From Mycocentrospora acerina (Eukaryota; Ascomycota; Dothideomycetes; Pleosporales), in contig JAKUHH010000091.1 in the NCBI GenBank assembly GCA_022701365.1, positions 186,001-250,000 on the forward strand: DNA of 64,000 nt, written 5' to 3'. The notes under the pieces were generated by a model, which was not told the DNA's origin, did not search any database, and saw only the letters and a list, made by a program, of their open reading frames with translations. A program made the translations under genes and the position numbers. How positions within the stretch are numbered: position 1 is the stretch's first letter; each line of letters opens with the position of its first letter. Of the stretch, positions 10,879 to 21,497 are shown in pieces.

Positions 10879-11786
10879 ATGCACCTTCGATCATCCCCAG
10901 ATGATGAACACATTACACTTGAACCAAGACCCCCAACTCCATATCCATCGATCCGTCTTGTGGTTTGCTACTGCGTATGCTAGCCCGGATGAAGCAGCGG
11001 TGGTGTTTGGCTTGGGATTCCATGCGCGAGAACAAGATAGCTCTGATACTTTGCGATGATGTTTGCAAGTTTGAAACTTCCTAGAGGCGGTGTGCTGACT
11101 TTGGGTACAGGTATTGAGAATGTGGACCCTTGGGCATATTCCTTGAGCGGACGAAGATATGCATACGTGCTCGAGATGCAGATGACTTAGTACACCATGC
11201 GAATTTTTTGTACGAGTCCAACCGGGAAAGCGCTTGCGTAATGCGTGGGTAGGTTGATGAAATCTATCGATCATGGTGCTCAAACCTACGAGCATCGGAC
11301 GGGTAATTGGATCTTCTTTGCCTCTTTCTCAACTCAAGAGGTATCTTTGCGCATCCATTCTTCCCTGGCGGATTGTGTTTTCGTACTCTGCATCATGTTT
11401 CTTGGCGTAATGCACCTCCAATCTTCTCTTCAAGTTACATTATGTTATGCACATTCTCTCCTTTCCCACTACCCCTTTCTCCGCTCTTCATCTTGCCATC
11501 TCTTCATATTTTCCGTTTCCTGTTCTTGCGTCATCCCAGTCCTGCCAGACCTCCTTCGGTCTTGAACCCCATTAAGAAGTACAGTTGCGCCTCTCTCTCT
11601 GTGCACGGTGTCCTCGTTTGGGTTTGAAGCTGCACCGAGGCACGGCGTTGTGTAGCACCGGGAACATATGTTTGGTATGTACTTGACAAGGACGAGGAGG
11701 AAGATATCGAGGAAGAGAAGGAGGATGTCGAAGAGACCGAGGAGATGGAACTCGACCGCGCCGATGACGCAGACATGGCGTCGTAG
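10879..11786 (+). other. Possible decayed or unresolved multi-exon gene
   Basis: Several plus-strand pieces look coding, but I cannot join them into one clean gene. A CT-rich leader ends in CCAAAATG at 10879, opening a 34-codon frame (MHLRSSPDDEHITLEP...) that stops at a TAG just after a GTATGC donor-like site. Around 11,110-11,240 two different frames both give protein-like strings, one of them interrupted by TAG. The clearest piece is 11,628-11,786: an open frame ending in a strongly Asp/Glu-rich tail and DMAS before TAG. The reading before the tail (PGTYVWYVLDKDEEED) follows a possible TAG acceptor. The 11,400-11,560 stretch is pyrimidine-rich like a leader or intron. On the minus strand the same DNA gives a 134-codon frame without features. 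No family was recognised. Confidence 0.25.
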
Positions 11787-13781
11787 CACGTGTAGTATGT
11801 ATGTAATGTAGAAATGCGTGAGAATCCAAAGCCTCGAGTAGAATATCAATGCCAATATCGCAATTTGGTCGCACACCCACTTTTGAACGGTCAAGGATGC
11901 AGGACAGAGGTAAAAAAAGTAAAAGAAGTTAAAAAAAACTTCAAACAAACGAATCAAGTCTTTGATCACTCCCTATCAAAAAAAGTACCGTGAATCCAAC
12001 GTCCCAACCCCCCAGCATATACCCCTTCCCAAGATACCAGAGAGGAGAAAAACCCCTCAAAAGACACAATCACGCGCCATACCTACCCCTCATGCGCGAA
12101 TTTCCCATCATCTCCCCCGCAACACTCCAATCCCCCCCTACCCTTCTCCTCTTCCCGAATCGCCCGTCATGCCAGCACCGCCCCCTTCTCTCAAAAGGGT
12201 GCAATGCGGTGAGCTGGTGCTGGTGCTGTTTGGATTTGCGCATCTCCCCCCCATGCCGTTAGCCTGAGGCATTTTGGTCGATCTGCGATTCGCCCAATGG
12301 TGAGTGGCGGTGGGTTTTTGTCTGTCGTGGGACCGAATGGAATACCTCGGTGCGGGAATACATGATGCGACGCTATGCAAGATGGGATGAGGTGAGATGA
12401 GATGGGATGAGATGATGCAATGTTGTGGAATTTGCAAATTTCAGGTAGGCGAGGCGAGGCGAGGCGAATTCTGGACTAGAATCTTTTACTATGCAATACT
12501 ATACTAAACTAATTTGAACCAGGTGTTGTAGTAGTAGTAGTTGTTGTGGTTGTATGCTCGTATGTATGTATTGTATTTTTTTGGTTGCGATTTTTCACGT
12601 CTCGTAATGTCACATCACGTCAATTCCCATCTCATCACGTTATGTTAGACTCTCCTCTCCATCTGTCCATCTACCTACCTTCCTTCTTTCCTTCCTATCT
12701 ACCTATCTACGCACCTTCCCTACGCAATCCACAATCTCCGCTCCGCTCCGCTCCGTTCCCCATCACCTTCCCCAAACAGACCAAAAAAATCATCCCTTTT
12801 CTAAAATAAAAAAAAGTGTTACCCATGCAGATACACACATACAAAACACTTTACCAACTCCTTCCTTCCCAATCCATCACTCTCTTCCTCTCTCCCTCCC
12901 CTCCTTCCCAACAAAGAAACGCGAAACAAAGAGATAACAATGGTCCGACAACCCACATGCATGCATGCATGTATTACCTTCAGATAGCAAGGTTCTCTAA
13001 ATAAAATTAAATAAAACAGAAACATCCAAGCGTTTTCGCTCTCTGGAATCGTCGCCATAGCACGCCATTCCGTCAGCGAGTTAGGGGATGCGTACGGATG
13101 GAATGAGGGGGAGGGGAAAAAAGGAATAAATGAATGAATGAGTGGCTGGGATATGACATGATATGACGGGATGGAGACGTACATGTATATATATGCATGT
13201 AGTGCGATAACGGAGGGAGAGAGGATTGGATGGGGGATGGGGATGGGAAGTGTGATTTGTTGAGGGGGGAGGGTTTGTCTATCAATGTATCTGTATGTAT
13301 GTATGTATTTACACGTATGTCTATCTACCCCCCTACCCCCCTACCCCCCATGCTATGCATATGTACATATAGATACATGTGTGATTGGAGTGAGACACCG
13401 ACTATGCATGTGGGGAAAAAAAGAAGATGAAGATGAAGATGAAGTGAGACGTCTATGAGGAAGAGTAGAAGAAGTAGAAGAAGTTACATGTATACATGTA
13501 AACGCAGTTGCTAATGTAAATGCAAAATATGGATATAGACGCGTATACAAGTGTTGTAATAATAATATAAAAAAAAAGGAACCACTCATAGGGTTCACGT
13601 CAAGTTTTGAAAAAAAAAATCAAAAAGTAGATCGGGCTAGGGTCAGGAAACACCGCCCTGCCTGCCTGGGTAGGCACCTCGCCGGATCAATCGCCAAACA
13701 CCATGCTAATGCACTTTAAAAGTGGGACAAAATAAAGCATACGCACACACTCTCTCTCTGGGTGTGTGTGTTTTTAGGTCG
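11787..13781. other. Repeat-rich intergenic / 3' region of sconB-like gene
   Basis: Two kilobases with no gene. It is full of short low-complexity tracts: GAGGC and GATGG direct repeats near 12,380-12,470, TGTA/TATG runs near 12,550 and 13,280-13,320, repeats of CTACCCCC at 13,326-13,350, GAAGAT repeats at 13,420-13,445 and a GT/CT tract at 13,746-13,772. The minus-strand part next to 13,782 is presumably the 3' untranslated region of the F-box gene. Confidence 0.55.
13326..13350 (+). repeat. Short direct repeats of CTACCCCC
   Basis: Three tandem copies of an eight-base C-rich unit, beside TATG/TGTA microsatellite tracts. Confidence 0.6.
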
Positions 13782-16008
13782 CTAGACAAAACAATGCACC
13801 CTCACACTACCATCTTCACTCCCACTTACTACCCTCTCGTCGCTTAATCCTACGCATGTGACTGGGCCCGTGTGTCCTGTAAGTGTGCGTTCGTGTTTGC
13901 CTGTCCTGGGGTCCCAGATTTTGATAGTCTTGTCCTCGGCACCGCTCACCAGTCTCAGCGAATCCGCAGCTAGGCTCCAGATCCCCTCGACGTGACCGAA
14001 GAAGCGGTGCACACATCGCCCGCTGGGCACGTGCCAGAGGCGAATTGTTCCGTCAAGGGAGCCGGTGAGCATGTATGACGGGGGTGCAGGGCGGGTGGGG
14101 TCATTGGGGAAGAGGGAATTTTCGTCGGGAATGGCGGGTGTGGGGAGGGGGGTGTCGGAAGCAAGAGAGGCCGTGTCGGAATTGTCGTTGTTGGCATTTG
14201 CGACAAAGTCGTCTTCGTCGATTTCAAACTCGTGCGGAAGAGGGAGAACTTGTTGAACTTGGCCGACATGACCTTCGTATGTCTTGATGCATTGGTGGGT
14301 GTCGAGGTCCCATAGTTTGACCGTCATGTCGTCCGAAGCAGAGAAAAGGGTACGTGAAGGCAGGTCGATTTTCACGCTATTGACCCAATCGAGGTGACCG
14401 CGTAGTGTGATGCGTTGGTAGGTGTTGAAATCGTGCACCATGATGGTGTTGTCCGACGATCCCGATGCAAGGAGCTTGTCTGCCATGTGGAGCCCGATGA
14501 CGCCTTGCGAGTGGCCATTCAGGGTGCGCACTAGCTCCCCTGTCCGCCAGTTCCACACCTTGATGGTGTTGTCCAGGGATCCCGTGATCAATTTTGTGTC
14601 ATCAAATTGTAAACAGCGGATCCCCTGTGTATGGCCGCTGATTGTCCGAATTTCTTTGCCGGTTTTGATGTCCCAGACTTTGACGGTGGCGTCGTAGGAT
14701 CCAGTCATGAGAATACGGTCATCAAACTGGAGGCACATGACGCCGTTGGTATGGCCCTTTATGGTTCTAGTCGAGTAACGGCCGTACTTCCAGTTGGTGC
14801 CGACTTTGAAACGGTCCTTGTAGACGTCCTTCCACGGTCGCTTCTTGGGTTCGTCAAAGTAGGACGCCGATTCGTCTCGGATGACCTGGCTGCTGCACTG
14901 ACGTTTGGCCGGGGCTTCTGGTGAGGAAAATGGCGAATCTTCTGGGATAGATCGTTTGGAGCCCAGAGAAGGTTCAGACGCCTCTGACGAACTGGAGCCT
15001 CGATGAACTAGAGTAGTCGGAGGTGCTGAGGTCTCTGGGACGGGGGTAACCTCTGGGGACCACTGGTTTAATCCACGACCGGATGCACGCAGCTGTATCC
15101 TTCTCTTTTCGATTCTCAAACGACGCTGGTCAAGCAGTGGCAGTCCCCAGCCGCATTTTGTGCACTTTCTGTCAATATGCTGCTCGCACATCTTGTGCCA
15201 GACAACGTCGTCGTCGGCCAGCTGCCTCCATCGTCGACTGACTTGGGAAGCCTTGCATAGTGAGGTCGTGTCCAGGTAGCAGAGGATCTTGAAGCCCAGC
15301 TCAGTAGGCAGGGCGGCGAGAAAGTCGATTTTGATGAGGTTGCGGACAGACGAGGAGACAAAGGAGAGTTGGGGGAAGCAGCACTGAGCGAGGATGCCCT
15401 GGAGCATGAGATTGCGGTGGCGCGAGGGGGCAGCGGAGAAGAGCGACCACACATTGGCGATGCTCTGCTGATCTGCCTGTGATTCCCTTCCAAGCTCCTG
15501 CAAAGCCGTTAGTAGCCGCTGATGGCGGAGGGAGAGAAAAAGTACGTACGTCTTGTAGCTGTTCCATGGAGGGCTCGTCTGCCTGGCGACGACACAGCAG
15601 GTCTGGGCGATGGCGGTAGCAGTATTTTGTGTTTGCAGTGAAAGGCGGCGCGTCAGCTCCGTGGGCAGCGGTGGCACCTAGGGGATTGTACTGCTGGGGA
15701 ATGTGCTGGGCAAGATATGGCGGAATCATCATCTCAATCTTCTTGGACTTGTTGGCAAGAGCTTCTTCGGCATCTTCTACGCTGTCTCCGTGCAAGTGTC
15801 TGCTCCGCTCAGAGGGACGCTCATGGTCATGGCCATGCATCAGAGCGGTGTGGGGATCGGTACAAGTAGGCGTGGGTTGGTCAGAGGGCGGGAGCTGGGT
15901 ACGCCAGGACATGCGCCTCCGCTTTGGGGTGCTGGCAAAGGCGTGCGAGCGATTGCGATCGACGGCGACGGCTATGGCTTCGAGGGTGTGTGTCGTATTT
16001 GACGCCAT
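13782..16008 (-). CDS. sconB: F-box/WD40 subunit of the SCF ligase, SconB/Scon-2/Met30 type
   Basis: Two exons (16008-15550, 15497-13782) around a 52-nt intron (GTACGT, CTAAC branch, TTTGCAG) give 724 aa. The N-terminal region contains the family-typical RPDLLCRRQADEPSMEQLQ just before the intron. The F-box follows it (FLAALPTELGFKILCYLD), then CEQHIDRKCTKCGWGLPLL. A low-complexity hinge leads to KDRFKVGTNWKYGR and seven WD40 repeats, recognisable as GHTNGVMCLQFDD, GHTQGIRCLQFDD, GHSQGVIGLH, GHLDWVNSV and so on, ending in EDGSVRVHCFV. In Aspergillus and Neurospora this protein is the substrate adaptor that degrades the sulphur-gene activator (MetR/CYS3) when sulphur is plentiful; in yeast it is Met30. 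ATG at 16008 has a good context (AAGATGGC). An in-frame ATG at 16125 would add 39 residues of unlikely sequence. It is divergent from atg17. Confidence 0.95.
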
Positions 16009-16744
16009 CTTAGGGCAGATGGCTCGAGAGGCAGTCGGGGGCGTAGATTCGGGGAACACTATCGGCGGCGGCGTCGAGGGCAGACGCAGGGGTGCGAGTG
16101 ACGGGGCGGACCAAGGAGGGCGCACTCATGAAGCGGGCAGACGGTGTCGAGATCCGGGGGGGAAATCGCGTGCGCGCTGGCTTCCAGGGTCTCGTGTGGC
16201 TCGGATGGCAGGGTCGGCGATTTAACGAGACGCGCGCAGACGTGGGCAGCAAGAGGATGCGGCGAGGGGTTTTTTTGGTCGGCGGCGAGCAATTGCAGCA
16301 GGTGTCTGGCTTGTCGCGTGCAGGCGGTTTGCAGTCGTCCATGTACATGTTGTTGAGATGGGTGTGGGGGTGAGCTTTTACGGCCCATCGCCCGGGCCCT
16401 CGCCGCCTCCGATGGCGCAATGCAAAGCGTGGGTGGCATCTTCAGCACGCCATGGCAGCTTTTCGCCTGGCCGTGTTCCCCGCGTGCTATGCAGAATGCA
16501 GAATGCAGAATGCAAAATGCACAATCTGTGCGCCGAGTGGGGTCGGAGGCAGAGTCGGCGGAGGATGGACACGGCGAGCGTCTTGATAAGCACAGGTGCT
16601 GCCCGTCCAGCACAGGGCTGCTACTAGGTACTGCCGCCACTGCCACCACTGCCACCACTACGACGACGCGGCGTGCTGAATCATGGCCACCCGTTGGGGA
16701 CCATCAGCCCTATATTTCTTGGCACAAACTGCTTGGCATCCATG

Positions 16745-16862
16745 ACCTAGCATCGATGGCCTAGCATCAGCATCTAGCATCTAGCATTTATGGCCTAGCA
16801 TCCAGCACCTAGCCCCTAGCATCCACCCAGCTCCCAGCTCCCAGCACCCAGCTCCCAGCTCC
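16745..16862 (+). repeat. Degenerate tandem repeat, CCTAGCATC then CAGCTCC units
   Basis: Repeated CTAGCAT/CAGCAT and then CCCAGCTCC units, imperfect, in the atg17 upstream region. Confidence 0.65.
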
Positions 16863-16974
16863 TCGGGAGACATGTTGCTGGTGCACACCACACTTGACTG
16901 CACTGCACTCACACCCCATACTCTACCACGCTGCACCCACGGCGCTGCGACGGGTTGGCCGTGACATGGCTCTT

Positions 16975-17195
16975 GCACGACACACTGTACACTTGACTGC
17001 ACTGTACACTTGACTGCGCGGCACACTTGACTGACTGCACGCTTGACTGCACCGTACACTTCACTACACTACACACCACTTCCCCGCATTCCGTCGTCTG
17101 CCTGAACAGCCATCTGCACTGCACTGCACTATACTATACTGCACTGCACTGCACCACACTGTACCACACCACACTACCCCACACTACACTGCACA
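16975..17195 (+). repeat. Degenerate ACTGCACT/CACTTGACT repeat tract
   Basis: Many copies of ACTGCACT, ACTTGACTGC and CACTACAC run up to 25 bases before the atg17 start, so they are probably part of its promoter or leader. Confidence 0.65.
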
Positions 17196-17219
17196 ATAGA
17201 TGATAGATAATACCCTCAA

Positions 17220-18740
17220 ATGGCCTCTCCCACCTCGCCAGCTTCCTCCACCAGCAGCCTCGGCTCCAGGACCCTCGACCACCTCGTCACCCACTTTGTC
17301 GCCTCCAAGCGCTCGCTCAACACCCAGACGGTCCTGTGGCGCGCCAACGACATTGTCAACACCGCCCGCGACCTGCTCGAGGAAAACGCCGTCCTGGCCG
17401 CAAAGAACACGGCCATACGCCACATTGTAGACGACCAGGTCGACACCCTCGAGGCCGTGCGCCGCGGCATAGACGTCGTTGAGGGCGAGGTGGCCACCGA
17501 GTTCAAGGTACCCTCCTCTTCTGGCCGCCAATTCCCAATCCCTCACTAACGGCCAGCCAAGCAACTGCTCCACGACGTTGACGCTTCATTCGCCGGCCTC
17601 AACTCGACCCTCGCCGTTCTGCGCGACACGCCCATCGAAGCCGTCCTGCAGCCTCCCGCCACTCCGCAGAAGCACCTGTACGACTTCATCGACAGCACCA
17701 CCGTCTCCAACCTCGAGGCCACCCTCCGCGCCTGCATAGACCGCTACAATGAAGCCCGCGCCACCCTCGATGATAGCACCGATGCATTCGATACCTCGCT
17801 CGACAACCTGCACTCCTCGATCGAGAATGTCCCTCTGACACCCGCCACCGTCTCAAACCCAAGCCCTATACCAACTCTATACCACGATCTCGAGGCACAC
17901 GCAAAGGAGGCTGCTCAGGCATTCCAATCGCTGGTCCAGCACTACGACCTCTGCGTCACCGCCCTACGACACACCGAAGGCGGCTCGGCAGCGGCTACCC
18001 AGGCAACCGGCGACACTCCCATACACTCCTACAATGAGTTTGCCGCCTCCCCCGAACCCATGAGCGAAGAAGAGCACCAAGAAATGCTTGCCGTCTTACG
18101 CAAAGACGCCCACGAGGTCGACGAAGTCGTCCATGAAATCCGGGAGCGCGGGTCGGAAATGACCTTTATTCTGAACCACATTGAAGATCACATCCACCAC
18201 CTGCGCAACGAAGCATCAGCCCTATCCAGCATCCTGCAAATGGTCTTCAAAATCACCCAGGAAGTCAAGCAGCACATTCTCACTGCGCGCCAATTCCACG
18301 CCGCTTGGCTCGACGACACGCGGCCCACGCTGATCAATGGCATTGAAGAGTGGGAGAACCAGCGCGAATTCTACGAACGTTTCGATCTCGCCTACGCCGA
18401 ACTTCTTGTTGAAATCTCATCCCGCAGAAGGAGACACGAAAAGGCCAAGCGCAAGGCCGAGGATGCACAAAAAGAGTTGGATAGACTGCATGCCGAGGAT
18501 GAGCGCGCAAGGGAAGGGTTTACCCTTGCACAAGGTGACTTTCTTCCACTCGACATCTGGCCGGGCTTGAGAGAGCCGCCCAGACGCTACGAAGTTAGGC
18601 CTGTCATGACAAAAAAGGGCAAAGCCAACGGAGAAGAAGAGGAAGAGGAAGAGGAAGAGCAGGAGTTGGCGAGAAGTATTCCCTTGTTGGGGAGAAACGT
18701 GGTGGATAGGGCGTTGACAAGAGTGAAGAGAAGAATGTAA
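17220..18740 (+). CDS. atg17: Autophagy-related protein 17
   Basis: Two exons (17220-17507, 17562-18740) around a 54-nt intron (GTACCC, CACTAAC branch, CCAAG) give 488 aa. The protein is almost wholly helical. The N-terminal LDHLVTHFVASKRSLNTQ and ANDIVNTARDLLEENAVL are recognisable as the Atg17 family, followed by the long coiled-coil arch. The stretch near residue 290 (EMTFILNHIEDHIHHL) also belongs to the family. Near the C-terminus come WPGLREPPRRYEV, a run of Glu, and a basic end (ALTRVKRRM). Atg17 is the scaffold of the Atg1 kinase complex (with Atg29/31 and Atg13) that starts phagophore formation on starvation; it binds at the vacuole-side assembly site. Length is usual for filamentous fungi. 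It is divergent from sconB. Confidence 0.93.
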
Positions 18741-19146
18741 TATGTACGAGCTTTTATGTGTACAAAGGTAGGGAGACTGGAGTTTTGTAGAATACGCTGT
18801 ATTTGTTCGTTTTTTTTCCTGTCTTGATGGGTAGGTCGGAATTTTTTCTTGAATATTCAAAGTAGCTGCAGACGCAGTGCTGTTTCTTTTTATAATTCTA
18901 CAAGAGAGTTATATATCACTTAAATTTATCTAGTTTTCATTGTTTTTATCAGTACATGAACATCTAACCTTGAACTTTTTTTTTTAACATCGTCTTCGAC
19001 TTTTTAATAATCTTTTTTTTTATCATATCTACAACATTTGTTGCACTTGTTGTATTTGGAACATCTACAATCTATACGAAACCTACAACCTCTACAACCT
19101 CTACAACACCACCCTTCCTTACCTTGTAATCACACCAACAACACTC
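18741..19146. other. Convergent 3' spacer
   Basis: AT-rich spacer with T runs between the convergent atg17 and P450 genes. Contains a TACAACCTC repeat near 19,080-19,110. No gene seen. Confidence 0.5.
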
Positions 19147-21013
19147 CTAATCCGCACTCGCCTCCACCAAAACCCTCACCCCCTTCATCCCCTCCACCGG
19201 CGCCGGAACAAAATAATCATGCTCCATCCTCACATCCCTCACATCCGCCTCCACAACCTCAAACCGATACCTCCGCATCATCATCCCAAGCGCCAAATAC
19301 ATCTCCATCCACGCCAGCGTAATCCCCAGACACGCCCGCGTGCCCCGCCCAAAACTAACCATGTACCTCTCCAGCGGCACCCCAGCAGGCGTCGTGGCTT
19401 TTTCCTGATCACTCTCCTTCTCCGCTGCAAATGCAGACCCCGCTCCCGCTTCCTCCCCGACGATCCAGCGCTCCGGCAGGAACGTGTCGGATTGCGGGAA
19501 GATGTCCGGGTCGTGCGACGAGTCGCTGATTGTCATTGAGACGCAAGTCCCCGGCGGGACAACAAAGTCTCTATACACGAGCGGGGAGTGGCGAGTCCGT
19601 GGATTACGCGCACTGAGGCCGTAGCTGAGGCGGAGGGCTTCCATGATGCAGGCTTTTAGGTAAGGTATTTTTTCTAGGACGGCGAGATCCCATGTTGGGG
19701 GGTTGGGGTGGGGGAATGCGGCGACGAGGGCGGCGTGCAGGCGTGTGTAGATGTGGGGGGTGGTGAGGATGTGGAAGCAGGCGACTGTTAGGGCGAAGGA
19801 GGTTGTTTCTACGCCGGCGCCGAGGATGATTTGCGCTTCGTCGGCGAGGCGTTGGGGGGTTTTGTCTGAGGCGGGGAGGGGGGAGGAGAGGATGTGTTGG
19901 AAGATTGTGAGGGGTGGGGAAGAAGAGGAGGGGGAGGAGGTGGTGCTTTTAGGGGATGGCGAGGAGAGGGTATGGGCTATGATGGCGCGTTGGTCCTGGG
20001 GGTGAAGTTAGAAGGAGAGGTTTTTTTACTTTGGGGGGTTGGAAAGGGAGTTGTTTGGGTTGTGAGAGTGGAGGGACGTACGCGTCGGAATTTCAGTACC
20101 GATTTAGAGGCCGGTTGGAGCCATTCTGTAATGGAGTCAGGGATCTTGTTCATGAGCTTTTTTTGTGTTAGCAATATGTCTTCACATCATCTTGTTTCAT
20201 GTTCGCTGCTCACAGGAATAAGCCACGGGAGCTGCGTAGCTACATGTCCCGAGCCGGCAATCCCCACAAAGGCTTCGTGGAACGATTTGAACTCTGGGTG
20301 CTTGAGCTGCTCGTAGTTGAAGCCAAAGGAATGGTCCATGATGATGTCGCCAGCGAGGGCGGGGAAGACTTCTGTCAAGTTCAAAGGTTTCTTGCGGGCT
20401 TCAAACTCGTCCATGCGCTGGGAGAGCGTGGCAATGTGACCGTGGATGACGTGGACGAACTCGAGGATCGAGCGGCGGGAGAACCTAGATACAAATGGTT
20501 AGAGTTGGTACGACATGTAACAATAAAACCGACGCTTACATGGGACTCAATGCTGCTCTACGTTGCTTGTGGGTCGCTGCATCCACTGTGGTGAATACGC
20601 CACTCTCACATCCAAATTTGGCGTCCCATCCTTCCTTGTCAAGGCGAGCACCCTTTCCATAGAAGTCTTCAAAGAATTCCGAGTCACGTATGTGTAGTTC
20701 ATTCGGCGTGACTCTAATGATCGGCCCTGCATCCTGTCAGCGGGGTGCGTTGAACTGTAGCCATTGATAGAAGCAAAGCACTCTTCTACTCACCATACAC
20801 ATCATGCAGCCTAGAAATTTCCCTCGAATACCGGCCCTTTAGCCAAATTTCAAAATACGCTTCATACAGAGTCGTCGCTGCGGCAAACTTTGGTCCGGGA
20901 AATCGAGCTAATGGATGGAAGTACAAGCGATAGACGCCCAATCCAAAAAGATAGGCCACAAATGCAACGCTAAGTAAGAAAGGGGCGCCCTTGCTTAAAA
21001 TTTCCAAGGCCAT
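19147..21013 (-). CDS. Cytochrome P450 monooxygenase
   Basis: Five exons (21013-20794, 20726-20540, 20484-20214, 20156-20082, 19995-19147) give 533 aa; the introns are 67, 55, 57 and 86 nt with GT-AG ends. An N-terminal membrane anchor (residues 8-30) is followed by FHPLARFPGPKFAAATTLYE and then, across intron 1, HDVYGPIIRVTPNELHI. The oxygen-binding I-helix has GAGVETTSFAL, the K-helix has EALR (ExxR), and the heme loop is FGRGTRACLG with Cys473 as the iron ligand. All core motifs are intact, so it should be an ER-anchored active enzyme. The N-terminal style resembles secondary-metabolism P450s of the trichodiene-oxygenase/CYP58-like kind, but that is a guess. It is divergent from a LaeA-like methyltransferase 0.5 kb away, which hints at joint use. 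Confidence 0.93.
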
Positions 21014-21497
21014 GGTTGCAAGGCTGTGCCGCAGTTCTGCTGATCACAGTGGCAGTTTGGACTAGAATCTGCGCTCTTAGACGTGAGAAGGAGTGGGAAC
21101 AGAGGAAACATCGGGCGCGAACGACTTCTTAATTACAGGCTCTGGCACTATTGGTGCATGTGAACTACTACAGCCAGCTGAAAGAAACAATATGAAAGTA
21201 CTTCCCCCTCTCCCAAAACAAACTTCCTGCATGTGCTGTGTGCCGTCTGACATGCATCATCGACAGGGGGGTGAACGGCACGCAGATCCACAGCGCGACT
21301 ATCGAATCTATGCTTCTCTGCGCGGCAAAACTAAGAGCAAATCAACCTTGATGGCGCGACTGACGACAGACGCAGAGAAACGGTTGCAAGGGCGGGCTAG
21401 CAATGCGGCGGGCAAATATACGCGCATAAGAACAGATGCCGCCATATAAGGGCGCCCTTGTCCTGCGTGTGCAGGACGAACAAGGTACAGACTATCT
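21014..21497. other. Shared divergent promoter of P450 and methyltransferase
   Basis: 484 bases between two diverging genes. Holds a TATA-like box near the methyltransferase side; no gene seen. Confidence 0.5.
21445..21450 (+). promoter_or_regulatory. TATA-like box before methyltransferase
   Basis: TATAAG in the context CCATATAAGGGC, 53 bases before the first ATG of the methyltransferase frame. Suggestive only. Confidence 0.3.

Larger units (their letters stand above)
16009..17219. other. Divergent spacer sconB/atg17 with many simple repeats
   Basis: About 1.2 kb with no gene I accept, although high GC leaves long overlapping frames on both strands. It contains GCAGAAT repeats (16,491-16,520), a GCCACCACT tract (16,630-16,660), a TAGCATC/CAGCTCC tract (16,745-16,860) and ACTGCACT-type tracts (16,900-17,200). 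Both promoters must lie here. Confidence 0.6.

Noticed and set aside
11469..11969. Minus-strand frames rich in Ser and Leu opposite the acidic exon
   Set aside because: Their composition is simply the antisense of GAG/GAA repeats and CT tracts.
16010..16125. 39-residue N-terminal extension of the SconB-like protein
   Set aside because: Composition is Pro/Ser-rich without family similarity; the ATG at 16,008 has a better context and a normal family N-terminus.
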